A program made the position numbers and the translations under genes. This document shows positions 23,601-31,849 of a stretch of 64,000 nt of DNA, in pieces; within the stretch, counting starts at the first letter, position 1, and each line of letters opens with the position of its first letter. This stretch comes from Liopterus haemorrhoidalis (taxonomy: Eukaryota > Arthropoda > Insecta > Coleoptera > Dytiscidae). The DNA is taken from positions 16,370,879-16,434,878 of the forward strand of contig OZ020622.1 of the NCBI GenBank assembly GCA_963971575.1, written 5' to 3'. Below the pieces are notes generated by a model. That model did no database searches, was not told the origin of the DNA, and worked only from the letters and a program-made list of their open reading frames with translations.

Positions 23601-24297
23601 CCCCTCTTCTTCTACAACCATCTTTTTCCACTTCTTTATCAATGCTCGTGATGCATTTCCTATTCCACCATCATTCTTACGTAGAGAATTTATTGTCTTA
23701 CCAATACCCGTTTCTTTTAAATGTTCAACAGTTATCGGCATACGTTCCAATTTACTTATTGCATGGAGAATCTTGAAATATATCAAAATGTTGAATAAGA
23801 AAAAGTAATTCGCTTAAAACATATGGGAATATGTATCAAAAGGTATTAAAAAAAATGTTTTTAAACTATTTTAAGGGGGCATGATATTTAAGTATGGTTT
23901 AGAAAGGTGGTAATTTAATTTTGGGGTCAAAAAATAATTTAGAAATCCATTGGAATTTCCCAAATAAAAAGTAGAATAGGTGACATGGCATTACACTTTT
24001 AAAAGGTTATTACAATTAAATATCACACTTCCTAAGACCTTAATTAATGTTAAAAACAAAAATTTACAGAATAAACGTGTTGGATAATTAAAAAATGTCT
24101 TAATAATTGCTTTTAATTCAATACTAACTTAAAAAATAAGGTTAGTTCACATGTAATAATTTATTTTAAATCTAAAAATGTTATACAAGCTTAAAAATAA
24201 ATACCTTAGAGTGATGTTCTGTGCCAGAATATTTATTTATACTATCCTGATAATGCTTTATTGCTTTTAATAACTTATCTTCACCTAGATCCTCCAT
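7371..24297 (-). CDS. ELOA: Elongin A (transcription elongation factor B polypeptide 3), 3'-incomplete
   Basis: Elongin A is the RNA polymerase II elongation factor subunit that binds Elongin B/C. Coding join, minus strand: 24297-24205, 23771-23552, 14620-13545, 9891-9674, 7861-7773, 7717-7371. All junctions have GT-AG ends and the phases close without stops, giving 681 codons. Residues 1-104 correspond to the TFIIS N-terminal (LW) fold (MEDLGEDKLLKAIKHYQ; KWKKMVVEEE). About 105-463 is a low-complexity Lys/Glu/Ser/His-rich linker with a triplicated EKEHKTP unit, ending in GIDCGSGASFAEALGMMEP. The C-terminal part has VPSLFNLCVKVLQDNID, then GGVPYSILKPVLERAT with the BC-box region, then NPYLVEETDELWVLHC and ESWRDMYLR, all typical of the family. 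The last exon, after ...PPRGIARKQ, is missing and probably lies beyond base 1. The first three introns 3' of exon 1 are TE-laden. Confidence 0.93.
7773..7861 (-). CDS. ELOA: Elongin A coding exon 5
   Basis: 89 bp, giving VYSGNKTWKYVPSLF and LCVKVLQDNID. Acceptor TTTACAG, donor GATT|GTAAGT. Enters in phase 2 and leaves in phase 1, matching its neighbours. Confidence 0.9.
8030..8362. mobile_element. 333 bp MITE with perfect 28 bp TIRs
   Basis: The left end 8030-8057 starts TAGTGCGTTCAAAGGTGAGT and the right end 8335-8362 is its exact reverse complement over 28 bp. It lies in Elongin A intron 5-side sequence (between exons 4 and 5). A 102-codon minus-strand frame (8326-8018) starting MANGSGVAKCCKSVKC spans the element and runs out through the terminus; it matches no family I recognise. 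Confidence 0.85.
8511..9094 (-). mobile_element. Family E DNA element, copy 1
   Basis: The termini are inverted: GGACCGACCGCCAT at the left and TGGCGGTCGGTA at the right. It contains GACAGACAGACGGACGGACA-type microsatellite sequence and the phrase CGAAATCTCGAAATGT. An inverted, shorter and similar copy lies at 32234-32619. No transposase was seen, so it is probably non-autonomous. Confidence 0.75.
9095..9673. other. Elongin A intron with (AT)n microsatellite
   Basis: An AT dinucleotide run occupies about 9338-9370. The rest is AT-rich with no recognised element. Confidence 0.5.
9674..9891 (-). CDS. ELOA: Elongin A coding exon 4
   Basis: 218 bp encoding acidic linker sequence (LEPLDINISAVLPEI; QELDPAFMFAGVKSNMTEEE). 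Acceptor TTTTTAG before 9891, donor CAGAG|GTGAGT. Phases 0 in, 2 out. Confidence 0.9.
10128..10968. mobile_element. Non-autonomous hAT element, 841 bp, with 8 bp TSD
   Basis: The ends TAGAGATGGG and CCCATCTCTA are inverted and flanked by an exact duplication, GTTACCAC (10120-10127 and 10969-10976). Both termini are rich in AGCCGGCTCA-like motifs. No coding frame. It sits in the Elongin A intron between exons 3 and 4. Confidence 0.87.
11435..12197. mobile_element. hAT-type MITE with 8 bp TSD, containing another element
   Basis: The ends CAGGGCCGCCCCTAG and CTAGGGGCGGCCCTG are perfect inverted repeats, flanked by ATGTAAAT at 11427-11434 and 12198-12205. Subterminal GGGGC/CCCGC blocks are also mirrored. 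It carries the inner element at 11692-12126. Confidence 0.9.
11692..12126. mobile_element. TIR element (GGGTGTTTGTTTGAAAC family) nested in hAT
   Basis: CAGGGTGTTTGTTTGAAACG at the left is mirrored by CGTTTCAAACAAACACCCT at the right, both within TA-repeat flanks. A diverged right half of the same family occurs outside the hAT at 12206-12411. The family therefore inserted at least twice here, once before and once after the hAT. Confidence 0.8.
12661..12796. repeat. Left copy of a direct duplication that includes the Elongin A donor region
   Basis: This segment matches 13394-13546 closely: TTACGCGATACATTACAGAA, ATTTGCAGGGTGAAC, GCTGGAAGTAAGAARATAAA, ending ACTTACAT. In the right copy the ACTTAC is the working splice donor of Elongin A exon 3 read on minus. 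Similarity stops at that exon border. Confidence 0.75.
12763..13089 (+). pseudogene. Orphan 109-codon frame with an in-frame TAG
   Basis: From ATG 12763 the frame reads MAGSKKIKTYITTAK, a TAG at 12808-12810, then runs open in the same frame to the TAA at 13087-13089. The second part looks like real protein (IASPNTIEWIECVQNALN; FLTFQTCLEATMLAKGENFY; ends YKLWRQPRPC). I do not recognise the family. It sits antisense inside an Elongin A intron; no promoter was identified, and a possible AATAAA poly(A) signal follows at about 13145. Its first 12 codons lie in a segment duplicated at 13394-13546, where the ATG is ATA. It could be a decayed retrocopy, the last exon of a nested gene (an AG precedes TCTTTAATG), or a TE-borne gene. 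Confidence 0.5.
13394..13546. repeat. Right copy of the direct duplication, overlapping the exon 3 donor
   Basis: See the left copy at 12661-12796. Relative to it, this copy has an extra ~20 bp block (about 13434-13460) and a few substitutions. Confidence 0.75.
13545..14620 (-). CDS. ELOA: Elongin A coding exon 3 (charged linker)
   Basis: 1076 bp, almost entirely Lys/Glu/Ser/Asp/His. Three consecutive EKEHKTP-type heptads (plus strand about 14095-14170) come from a 24 bp tandem repeat and could vary in length. Acceptor TTATTAG before 14620, donor ACAAAT|GTAAGT. The long frames on the opposite strand here are compositional shadows. Confidence 0.92.
15857..16770 (+). mobile_element. Internally deleted Tc1/mariner (IS630-superfamily) transposon
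   Basis: Perfect 30 bp TIRs (CAAGGTGTCTCAAAAGAAAT at the outer ends) are flanked by TA duplications at 15855-15856 and 16771-16772. Empty sites occur in family B near 44275 (TGTTTATATTTATCTCGGG) and, inverted, near 31145-31160. At 914 bp it is shorter than an intact element because the transposase centre is missing. Confidence 0.95.
15861..16657 (+). pseudogene. Tc1/IS630-type transposase, two frames with the catalytic core deleted
   Basis: 15861-16403 encodes the DNA-binding half: a helix-turn-helix (REFYKNGDSATVARRIF; HWVKKFEETGTTLDKSKSGR) and a second one (SIRKRASALNVHRSSLHRI), as in insect transposases carrying a DUF4817-like N-terminus; translation likely starts at an internal ATG (15996 region, MERFSGADRALC). 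16400-16657 encodes the C-terminal part with WPPRSPDLTSMDYFLWGYLK, which includes the PxSPDL(N/T) context of the last acidic site. The middle, with the first two catalytic Asp residues, is absent. Confidence 0.9.
16931..18193. other. Elongin A intron 2: mixed repeat debris
   Basis: At 17330-17385 there is a GC-rich end (GGGCCCGGGCCCCCTCCCTG..GCGCCAGTGG) resembling an hAT terminus. At 17430-17510 there is a solo right end of the pogo-like family (TATAGCGATCTACGGTTATA..). The rest is AT-rich with nothing recognised. Confidence 0.45.
18231..18494. mobile_element. MITE family F copy 1
   Basis: About 263 bp, with ends TATATGCTGTTCACTTTTGT and the inverse GCAAAAGTGAATAACTTATA. It shares GACAAACCAGATCTAGTT and TACCAACATGACAT with copies at 31850-32112 and, inverted, 53367-53630. 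A second partial right end follows at 18595-18682. Confidence 0.8.
18787..19059. mobile_element. About 270 bp MITE splitting an inverted-repeat arm
   Basis: The ends TATTCGCGGCTC and GAGCCACGAATA are inverted. The opposite arm (RC of 21483-21545) reads CTCTCTATAAAAGTTTTGAC without this insert, giving an empty site that delimits it. Confidence 0.7.
19168..19530 (+). mobile_element. LINE endonuclease/reverse-transcriptase ORF, C-terminal fragment
   Basis: The 117-codon frame has SQIRWVGHVQRMGDERIAKA and TKHQSKIRSMGMRFLRMI, a common C-terminal signature of insect LINE polyproteins. No catalytic domains remain. It lies on plus, antisense to Elongin A. Confidence 0.75.
20113..20335 (-). pseudogene. 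mariner-type transposase C-terminal fragment
   Basis: On minus, FHNDNARFHLTKISRKKIL and LLPPYSPDLTSSDFHLFLSM match the second and third catalytic Asp contexts of mariner (HDNARPH; YSPDLAPSDYHLF). Upstream the frame runs into unrelated repeat sequence, so the N-terminal half is gone. Confidence 0.85.
20321..21437. repeat. Inverted-end repeat enclosing the Harbinger-like MITE
   Basis: CAATGTTCCGTAACTGCA near 20321 is mirrored by GAGTTATGGAACATTGCA ending near 21437, and CCGCGGT motifs are mirrored too. It is probably another non-autonomous element that received the insertion at 20807. Confidence 0.5.
20807..21291 (+). mobile_element. PIF/Harbinger-like MITE copy 1
   Basis: Ends AGCCTGGAACAGAATGCA and TGCATTCTGTTCCCCACT, flanked by TTA on both sides. 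A 461 bp inverted copy lies at 46733-47193. The frame from 20998 (MDDEDLCVMLFMLYASYLYI) resembles the N-terminus of Harbinger transposases, and the 3-bp TWA duplication fits. The interior has many ACGCCGTCA-type repeats. The transposase core is missing. Confidence 0.8.
21666..22150. repeat. Intron segment with a pyrimidine-rich microsatellite
   Basis: A TTTTC/TTTCT simple repeat fills about 21990-22120. The rest is unassigned AT-rich sequence, with a short block near 21700-21830 that has no recognised match. Confidence 0.6.
22151..22868. mobile_element. hAT-type MITE with CTCGAG-rich ends
   Basis: Ends TAGTGTTTCT and AGAAACACTA, flanked by GGCCCTTG (22143-22150) and GGCCCTTA (22869-22876), an 8 bp duplication with one mismatch. 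Subterminal TCTCGAGAATTCTCGAG palindromes are mirrored at both ends. Confidence 0.85.
22869..23551. other. Elongin A intron 2, proximal part
   Basis: AT-rich with a weak (GACA)n phrase near 23190 and an inverted pair around 23320-23450 (GGTTGCTTAAGAACGAACTA / TAGCTCGTTCTTTAACAACT), possibly a small MITE of about 140 bp. Confidence 0.45.
23552..23771 (-). CDS. ELOA: Elongin A coding exon 2
   Basis: 220 bp encoding helices of the TFIIS N-terminal domain (KLERMPITVEHLKETGIGKT; ALIKKWKKMVVEEE). Acceptor TTTCAAG before 23771, donor AAGATA|GTAAGT. Confidence 0.93.
24205..24297 (-). CDS. ELOA: Elongin A coding exon 1
   Basis: ATG at 24297-24295; 31 codons, MEDLGEDKLLKAIKHYQDSI then NKYSGTEHHSK, donor TCTAAG|GTATTT. 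The start is chosen because it is the first ATG after an upstream stop and fits the usual N-terminus of the family. Confidence 0.9.
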
Positions 24298-24947
24298 TTT
24301 TGACGTTAGACAAATGTACTTAACGAACAGCTGTTTAGTACTGCACACAATTGTCGCATATATTTATCCTTAATATTCAATTAACACACTATCTTCTATC
24401 GTTTTAACTAATATAATGATTGATTTCCATTCTTCATTACAGGAAAGAGATATATTTGTGGTTAATGAAATGATAAAGTTATGATATGACGAAATTGTTT
24501 ACTTCAATTTTAAATAACAAGTGTGCTACAGCTTAAAAAAATTATAAAAACATTTTTATTTATTTGTTTTATGAATGGAGGAAATATTTACAAAAAATAA
24601 TCAAGCTAACCAATTTATAAAAAATATTTGCGGGGAAATCAAATTAATCATACATTAAAATGTAAATCCCACAAAATTTCTATCTTCAATAAAACATTTT
24701 ATTGACAAATAATAAAGGGTAGCGTATTTTGATTAATTAAAATCAGGTTCTGTTTTTGTTATATAATAATAAACACTCTGATTGTGATTAAATTTATAGG
24801 CCCTAAATAGACCTTTTTGTATTTAGGGACTACAATTAAATTTAAAAAAAGGCGCCATTGTGGTAGCCATTTTTTGTACTAATAAATGTCAAATTTTTGT
24901 AAAATTATTATTAAAATAATTTTTTATTAGTGTTATAAGGTCAAAAG
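24298..24947. promoter_or_regulatory. Shared divergent 5' region of Elongin A and MRPL1
   Basis: 650 bp separates the two start codons on opposite strands. It holds the 5' UTRs and presumably a bidirectional promoter. GGCGCCATTGTGGTAGCCAT near 24851 is the most GC-rich spot, about 95 bp 5' of the MRPL1 start. No TATA box is asserted. Confidence 0.55.
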
Positions 24948-24966
24948 ATGTCTTTTTTAGTTAAAA
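24948..24966 (+). CDS. MRPL1: MRPL1 coding exon 1
   Basis: Six codons plus one base (MSFLVK), donor A|GTAAGT. It is short, but the phase joins exon 2 exactly. Confidence 0.8.
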
Positions 24967-27900
24967 GTAAGTCTAGTTTCACAAAATACAGTTCACAATA
25001 TTTTTTATATACATTTTATATATATTATTGATATATAACCTTACTTTGTCACATTTTTGTTATAAATTAAAACAATTTTTTTATTTACAGCAATTTCGTG
25101 TTTATCATCGTTTAATAGTTATTCTAGGTCACAAGTCCCAATAGTAAATATAGCAGTAAGGAATTATGCAGCTCGTAAAGGTACAAGAGAGAAAGCTCGT
25201 AAGAAAAAAGTTAAGGTCGAAGAAAAGAAAGTAGGGTTTATTGCTCATAATCAACGTGGATTAGAAAAGTATGTTAATTATTAACAGTCCTGAGATCAGT
25301 ATAATATTTTTTTTTTTGTTCAGAATGTTGCTAAGTCGTAAGACTAAGAAGTTCGATGATAGTTGGAAACAAATTGCAACGGATAATGTGTATCCAATTA
25401 AATATTATCGTTGGAAAGTTTATTCATTTGCTGAAGCTGTACAGTGTCATAGAGAGACGCATCATCCAACAATGTATAATGAACCAAATGCACCTTTAAA
25501 TGTTATTATTGAACTTCATATGGAAGGTGAAAAAAAGGTAAAATATTATTTCATTCCAGTTCTGTTTGTTTCATTTATAGTTTGAACAAGGGGAACAGCT
25601 AATGTACTGTTAAGAAAAATAAAGATGTCATATTGAACGTAGTATGTCCATGTCAATGATAGTAAAGGGTTAGGCGTATTGTAGTGCCTGAAACGAAGAT
25701 GTGTGAGCATTTCACTCTTGTCTTATATAGTACCACAGTCTAAAACATCTTTATGAAGTGTGAATTTTCACCCATTTGAGGGTTTGGCAGGTGTTTAAGA
25801 ATTCAACAGAATCATATCAAAATAATCAGTTTTTTGATAAGCAGATTTATTCGTTATTTGAGTGCTAAGAGTATCCATTTAATTTTTTTAACTAAATTTA
25901 AATAATTTGCGAAATTTTCATCTCAATACAATTTAAATTAAAAAATACCAGAGATTTTTTCTAATTCACACTATTAATAATGTATTATTTGATTTACAAG
26001 TATTTCATTACTATAAATAATTTATTCCTCTTTCATACCTTAAAAACAAAACGTATGACAGTAGTCGTAGCTTACACGCATGAACTCGATACCCAGCTAT
26101 TACAAAAATTTTATTTTATTTTTAACTTAAAAAAAAAAAAAAAAACGGCATTAGAGTATGTTCAAGTTAACTTCATCATAGGCGAATATTACCAGTCACT
26201 TGCGCAGAAACCAAATTTCGTCCATTACATTACCAACAACTAGCTTAACACATTTCAGTGGCGTCACTTACTTTGATTTGTGTTTGACTACGCGTATTGT
26301 GCGATGTTGTTTGTTTATTTCCGTTATTATTACTTATTTCTCGTACGTTTCAAGATATACCGTGTACTAAAATGAGTAAAAATGTATTTGAAATACATGA
26401 TTTTGTGTGTTTGGTTTCCACAACAATTGTTTAAAACCCTAATGTACGTCAGTGTGATCAGCTGTTTTCTCGCGCAGAATTGGTGACGTAATTTATGATA
26501 CCCTGTGATGAAGTTAAGATGAACGTACTCTTACCTTAGCCATAAATACAAATAATCCATAACATTATTATATGTCATTTCTCAATAAAGGTTTTTTGGT
26601 CATACACTACAAAATCCTAAATATAGTCGGATTGCTGATAGGTGACTGTTACATGTTTGTATCAAGTAGTGCATTCATATAATAATCTAGTTACCATTTT
26701 TCAGCGATTTTAAAAATGTTTTTTGTTATTTGTCTTACCTGTCAGTGTCTGGTAATAAATATTAATTAAAATATGGCTTGCAGTCAATTATTAAATTCAC
26801 AAACTTTAATTTTTTTTCAAAGATTTTTCAAAAAAGGACTTAAAATGTGATCTTTTAAAAATTGTTAGGAAAGAAAAATCTGAACCAGTTTATTTTATTG
26901 ATACATTGGCACAAACGTATGGTCATGAAGTACTAAGATTACCTCCTTATCACTGCCAGTTTGAACCCCATTGAACTAATTTGGGGTATAATAAAAATTA
27001 TTATGATAGACATATTGGTCAAAACGGATATAGTCATAACGAAGTTTTGAAAATGTGGCAAGTAGCCTGTGATCAAATTAGTTATGAAACTTGGGCAAAA
27101 TCTGTTAAAAAAATCGAAAATTTAGTAAATGAATGGTGGGAAAGGGAAAGGATTGTTGATGATATTAATCCAATAATAATAAATACAAGAAATGACAGCG
27201 ATAGTTCAGATGACGACGATGTCATGCATTACAGTGACTAATTTTTTTAAAATAAAAATAATCATTTAAATTCAACTTGTAGCAATATATTATATGAATA
27301 AATATATTTTTACTTAATATTTTATTACTTTGTATTTAGGGGAAACATACAAATTTAATTTAATTAAACAACAAATTATAATCCAAAATTTACGTATGAG
27401 TATAAATTTATCCTTATTTATAATTATCACCTTAAAATTAATAATTTTGTTTGTTTGAGTACTGCAGTGAATTTATTTTCGTGCTCTAATTAGTAAAGAT
27501 ATCTACGAATCATGCCGTTTCTTTCTAATGCTTTGTTTTTTATTAAAATAATTTGGAAGGTTAGTTGTCAACTTGCGTCACTATACGTTACTATGGGTAT
27601 GCAAATAATTATAATGATATAAAGTCCATTTACCGTAACTATGAAATGGTGTCACAGTTGAAAAACTCACCTTGTTGCCAATTCGTAAACTGACAAAAAA
27701 AGTTAGGTTATATTGAACAACCAGGTTGACACCTAAATGTCAACCTGACAAATAACGATTGAACACTCCAATTTCAAACCGGCAACATTGATAAAATGTA
27801 CCAAAATTAAATAAATAAATGTACTAACTGAGCTTTGGATTGATGTTGAATAAAACATATCATAACGTTGGTACTTAAAATAACCAAGTGTGACGTCATC

Positions 27901-29102
27901 TCATATTTATTGTGAATGGAGTTTAGATAGAGAAAGCATATAGTATTGTATATCGATACTTGTAGCAACGAACAGTCACCTATCAGCAATCCAACTATAG
28001 CACTTAGTCATAGCTATTTATGCAACACCATTGTAGAGTTGTATTTAGCATTTTTTTAATCCGTATTAATTGTTTCACATTAATGTATTTCTTTTTAGAC
28101 TCGATTTGTGGATAATTTTATTCGTGTAGCTCAAATTCCTCATAAATTCGATCATGGTGAAGAAAGAAATTTACTTGTCTTCTCCAAAGATCTTGAAATG
28201 CAAGAAAAGGCTCGGGATGCTGGAGCTACATTAGTGGGAGGTCCTGAATTAGTCAAAGAAATCCAATCAGGAGCTCTGTCTTTGCAAGATTTCCATTATA
28301 TTATCGCACACCCAAATATACTTCCCGAATTAGTTGCCCTAAGAGGGTTGATGAAAAAGAAGTTCCCGAACCCAAAGAATGGAACATTAGTTCCTGATGT
28401 TGTAGGGATGGTTGATAAATTTTTATATGGAATTAATTATTCAGCGAAGAAAGATGAATATGAAAAGGATTTTGGATTGATTGAAACAACTGTTGGACCA
28501 GTAAGTAATTAAAATGTAGAGTACGTTTACATAGAAAGATTGTTTTCTACAAGATAAAAAAATATTTCTGTTTTATCTTGAATTATAAATAAATTACAAG
28601 AATAAAAAAATATCTATAATAATTTAATTTTTATTAGGAAGAATAAAAAGTTTCCATACTTATGGCCACTACTGTATTTATTCTCGACGGCCGGTACTGG
28701 CTAGCCAGCGCTTATAGTCGCCAGCAAAAATCTTTCAATGTAATCATACCCTTATGTATAGAATATTTTTTTATGTTATTAAAAACATTATTTTATAGTT
28801 ATCAATGAATGCAGAACATCTTGAATCGAATTTCCGAGCATTGCTAATGGATATTAATGAAGCCAGACCAAAAAGACAAGGAATTTTCATTAGAAGGTAA
28901 ATATTTTTTATATGTTGTTGTGCTTCCTTGGTAAGACGACTGTTAAGGAATTTTTATGTCATGTTTATGTTTTTTTTTTAGGGTTTTGTTAGTTAGCCCA
29001 CCATGTACAGAAAAACTTAAAGTTGACCACGAACTGTATTTGAAAGCAGAAGAAGAAGAAGAAGAATCAGATGAAGAAATAGAAGAAAGAGCGAGTGCTT
29101 GA
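24948..29102 (+). CDS. MRPL1: Mitochondrial 39S ribosomal protein L1 (uL1m), complete
   Basis: A protein of the mitochondrial large ribosomal subunit, at the L1 stalk. Coding join: 24948-24966, 25091-25268, 25324-25537, 28099-28500, 28799-28896, 28982-29102; all introns are GT-AG and the total is 343 aa plus stop. The N-terminus (MSFLVKTISCLSS) is hydrophobic/Ser-rich with later basic residues, fitting a mitochondrial presequence, followed by a Lys/Arg-rich stretch. The uL1 core follows: PLNVIIELHMEGEKK, FVDNFIRVAQIPHKFDHGEE, LVGGPELVKEIQSG, HYIIAHPNILPELVALRGLM, KFPNPKNGTLVPDV. The C-terminus is acidic (AEEEEEESDEEIEE), as is common in animal copies. A 2.5 kb intron after exon 3 is filled with TEs. 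An AATAAA lies 40-50 bp after the stop. Confidence 0.95.
25091..25268 (+). CDS. MRPL1: MRPL1 coding exon 2
   Basis: Begins after TTTACAG and encodes the basic presequence and mature N-terminus (RNYAARKGTREKARKKKVK). Donor GAAAA|GTATGT. Confidence 0.88.
25324..25537 (+). CDS. MRPL1: MRPL1 coding exon 3
   Basis: Begins after TTTGTTCAG; encodes YPIKYYRWKVYSFAEAVQCH and VIIELHMEGEKK; donor AAG|GTAAAA. Confidence 0.9.
25780..26560 (+). repeat. Diverged family B fragment in an MRPL1 intron
   Basis: GAGGGTTTGGCAGGTGTTTA, AGTTTTTTGATAAGCAG, CGTTATTTGAGTGCTAAGAG and TCCATTTAATTTTTTTAAC follow the order of the family B left part at 14681 onward. The later part (after about 25930) is not clearly alignable. 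Confidence 0.55.
26816..27241 (+). pseudogene. IS630/Tc1-like DDE transposase, C-terminal part, frameshifted
   Basis: It contains TYGHEVLRLPPYHCQFEP, the context before the third acidic residue. A one-base shift at about 26970 breaks the conserved PIELIWG-type motif. The frame from 26981 continues with LKMWQVACDQISYETWAKSV and ends with an acidic tail (DSDSSDDDDVMHYSD). The upstream N-terminal half is absent. Confidence 0.85.
27620..27925. mobile_element. MITE family H copy 1 (306 bp)
   Basis: AAAGTCCATTTACCGTAACT at the left is mirrored by AATGGAGTTTA at the right. TGACGTCA-like motifs, AAAAACTCACCTTGTTGCCA and AGGTTGACAYYTAAATGTCA are shared with the longer copy at 50701-51639. Confidence 0.8.
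28099..28500 (+). CDS. MRPL1: MRPL1 coding exon 4
   Basis: 402 bp, the central uL1 domain. Begins after CTTTTTAG with TRFVDNFIRVAQIPHKFDHG; ends TTVGP|GTAAGT. Confidence 0.95.
28799..28896 (+). CDS. MRPL1: MRPL1 coding exon 5
   Basis: LSMNAEHLESNFRALLMDIN and the following ARPKRQGIFIR; acceptor TTATAG, donor AG|GTAAAT. Confidence 0.9.
28982..29102 (+). CDS. MRPL1: MRPL1 coding exon 6 and stop
   Basis: VLLVSPPCTEKLKVDHELYL, then an acidic tail and TGA at 29100-29102. A GAA microsatellite in the tail may vary. Confidence 0.9.
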
Positions 29103-29374
29103 AAATATTAGAATGTAGATATGATAGAGAGTAAGACAAAATAAATAATTGATAAAAAAAAATAATAATAAAGAATTAAAAAAAAAACAATGTTTTTGTC
29201 TTTCTTTTTCTCGTACTAAATACGAATTTGACAGAACATTTTGTTCTGTCAAATTGTCCAAGTATCTTTCATACTAATTCTTTGTAGATTTTTAGTTGGT
29301 TGATATATCCATATTTTCTCGTACAGAATATATGGCATTCCGCGCTAGTTGCACAATATACTATTGCTTTACAT

Positions 29375-30076
29375 CAGGGGTACTCAACCTTGTCATACCT
29401 ACCGCCCACCTATTGTATAATAATAATAGCTTTAGTTAAAAATTTACTGCAAAAATCTTTATAAAACAACTTACTGCATCATCTCTTATTATTAAACACA
29501 ACAAATATATATGCACCAAAACGTGGCTACGTTGGATGTCACAAAGTACCCTGTGTAACACAGTACCCACACTTCCCTTACCCGTAATTTTTGAGTAGAG
29601 GTTTAATGAAAACATGTAGTTAAATTTATCTTTTTATTTATACTTTGCATACATAGAAGTATGAAGTCTACTGAAATTACATTTAGTTAATTCAATTATT
29701 AATGAGATCCTTGAGGCTGATGCTGCGAAACTAAATATTGGATATCTGGTTCAATTTTTGTAAGGAACAAACGAAGGTCTCCTCTTTCGGAAATATTCAG
29801 ACGGTTTTTTTCTTTGGTTTCTTTCAAACTTATGCGCGGGCGATAAAAATTGTATATTTTTAGAAATTTAACTATAAACAGTAAAGAATTTTATGAAAAC
29901 TTAATGAAAATGTTTTTCAATAATGCTATGAAATTTTTTTAAATTAAAATTTCAATTTTAAAGTTTTTAAAACGTCAATTAAATTAAAAAAAAAAAAAAA
30001 AAACGGAAAGTAGCCAGCATTGGACCAAAACCCCTACCGCCCACCAAAAAATTCCTACCGCTCACTAGTGCCACTG
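29375..30076. mobile_element. hAT-type MITE with 8 bp TSD
   Basis: Left CAGGGGTACTCAACCTTG, right ..CTAGTGCCACTG; exact CTTTACAT duplications at 29367-29374 and 30077-30084. CTACCGCCCAC repeats occur at both ends. Non-coding. Confidence 0.8.
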
Positions 30077-30086
30077 CTTTACATTT

Positions 30087-30754
30087 TGCATTTTCAAATT
30101 TTTACAAAATTTTATAATTTGGCAACGCAGTTGTTTGCAGAATGCAAAGTGCAAAAGTTGCAATGTAGAATGGTGCAACAGGACCCTGGGCTAATTGTTT
30201 CAGCTGCAGGTCCTCCCTTTTATTAATATATGAAAAGAAGAGGGAAAATAATGGTCAACAAAATATACACATATATAATTTTATTATTTTAAATTACAAG
30301 TGACCTGTCACATATTTAAATTAATAATTTATTATACACAGTAAATTAACTTTACAAATATTTTTAATTTTTATCTTCTTACTGTTTTTATAAATAATTG
30401 GAAAGTGGATTCTTTGATATGTTTTTATTTTTAATAAATCAATGCATAGTTCTGCCTTTTTGGACTGTGCGTTTCTATTTGTTATAAAAAAATATTTAAT
30501 ATAATGCAATTCCTAATTTATATTTTAAGCTTTGGAAAGACAAAATAATTATTACTAATTGGTTTATGTCATAAAAAATACAAAAAAAGTATACAGTTTA
30601 TACCATTGAACAAAACTAAATATTGAGTATTGAGCAAAGCCATTATAAAGTTCCACCTATGAAGACAACAAGGTTATTTGCTTAAAGGAGCAAAGAAATT
30701 GCTAAAAGAAAGTTCAAATAGTTATCAAAATTTTTGATTATGTTTTGAGGCATT
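30087..30754. other. AT-rich intergenic DNA
   Basis: No conserved frame or paired repeat was recognised. Confidence 0.5.
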
Positions 30755-31700
30755 TTTAGGGTTTTGTAGGTATGATCACCTAAAAACCCTTATAACGTCA
30801 CTCAGGGCAACCCTAACCACAGGGCTAAATGGGCTATAGCCCCAGGGTGCAGCGTTTTGGGGGCAATTATTTTTATTTGTGTTATATTTTTTTGTTATTA
30901 TTAGTTATTTAGTTATAGTGAAGAGGGGCGCATTATTTTTAGTAGGCCACGGGCTCCGAACATCTTAGGACGGCCCTGACGTCACTCATGTGTCTGTCTG
31001 TCTGTATGTACAGTAGAAATTGAAGCCAAACGGGTGCACATAGAAAGTTAAAATTTGACATGCTTGTACAGCTCTATGACACATATAGAAAAGAAAAAAA
31101 AAATAGAGAATTAAAAAAAAAACACACATTGCGAGGTAAATATAAACAAATATTGACGAATTTAACGAAAAAATAAATATATATTTTTTAAAATTTTGAT
31201 TTGGGTATGAAATGAATCCCCTTAATGCGTGGATAAACAAGCAAATTTATATTCTTAAATATATATATTGGTTTTTCGCCAAAAATATGTCAAAAAACTT
31301 TTGCCCCCCCCACTCTATTCCCCAGAAGGGTTCATCTAAAAATGTAATTAAAAATCTCAATCTACATTGGTGAGAACTGGAATAGTTCAATAGGAATTTT
31401 TGATTAGAATAGTTTTTGAAAAAAATAATTACTGTTTTTAAATTTATTGTGTGGTATCAAAAGAAATTTCTTAAGACATAGATTAAGGAACAGAAAGTAA
31501 TTTTTTAATATTTCTTTATTTTAACACTTTTTCCAAAAATCAACTACAAAACTTACTGTCCCTCATCCTTTAACCCAAAGAGGTTAAACTAAAAATCTGA
31601 AAAACTTCTAGATAATGTATATTGATCTGAACCGGAAGCGTGCGAAAGCAATTTTTGATCAGATTGCATTTTTGGAAAATATTGTAGTTTTTGTGTTTTT
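30755..31700 (-). mobile_element. Family B copy, inverted, hosting a small hAT MITE
   Basis: Starts with AGGGTTTTGTAGGTA (the right TIR of the family read inverted), then GTGTCTGTCTGTCTG, CAAGCATGTC-type and CTTTTGCCCCCCCCACTCTA blocks, mirroring 44430 back to 43750. It carries an empty site for the Tc1-like element near 31145. Confidence 0.75.
30803..30978. mobile_element. 176 bp hAT-type MITE with 8 bp TSD
   Basis: Ends CAGGGC and GCCCTG; exact ACGTCACT duplications at 30795-30802 and 30979-30986, splitting the family B phrase that reads GACGTTAT..GAGTGACGT elsewhere. Confidence 0.85.
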
Positions 31701-31849
31701 GACAGAATTAATTATTTTTTTAATTCATTGCTAATTTATGATTAATAATGTTATGGTTTTTTTGTATTTATGGCTAATCATGATTCGATCTATTTTATGA
31801 ATTATTTCAGTTTTTGGTATTAAGATACCAAAGAGGAATAAATCATTTA

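Larger units (their letters stand above)
26622..27999 (+). mobile_element. TIR transposon with broken DDE transposase
   Basis: 29 bp ends (TATAGTCGGATTGCTGATAG at the left, mirrored at 27971-27999 with one mismatch) enclose the transposase remnant and a MITE H copy. TA occurs at both borders. It lies in MRPL1 intron 3. Confidence 0.85.
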
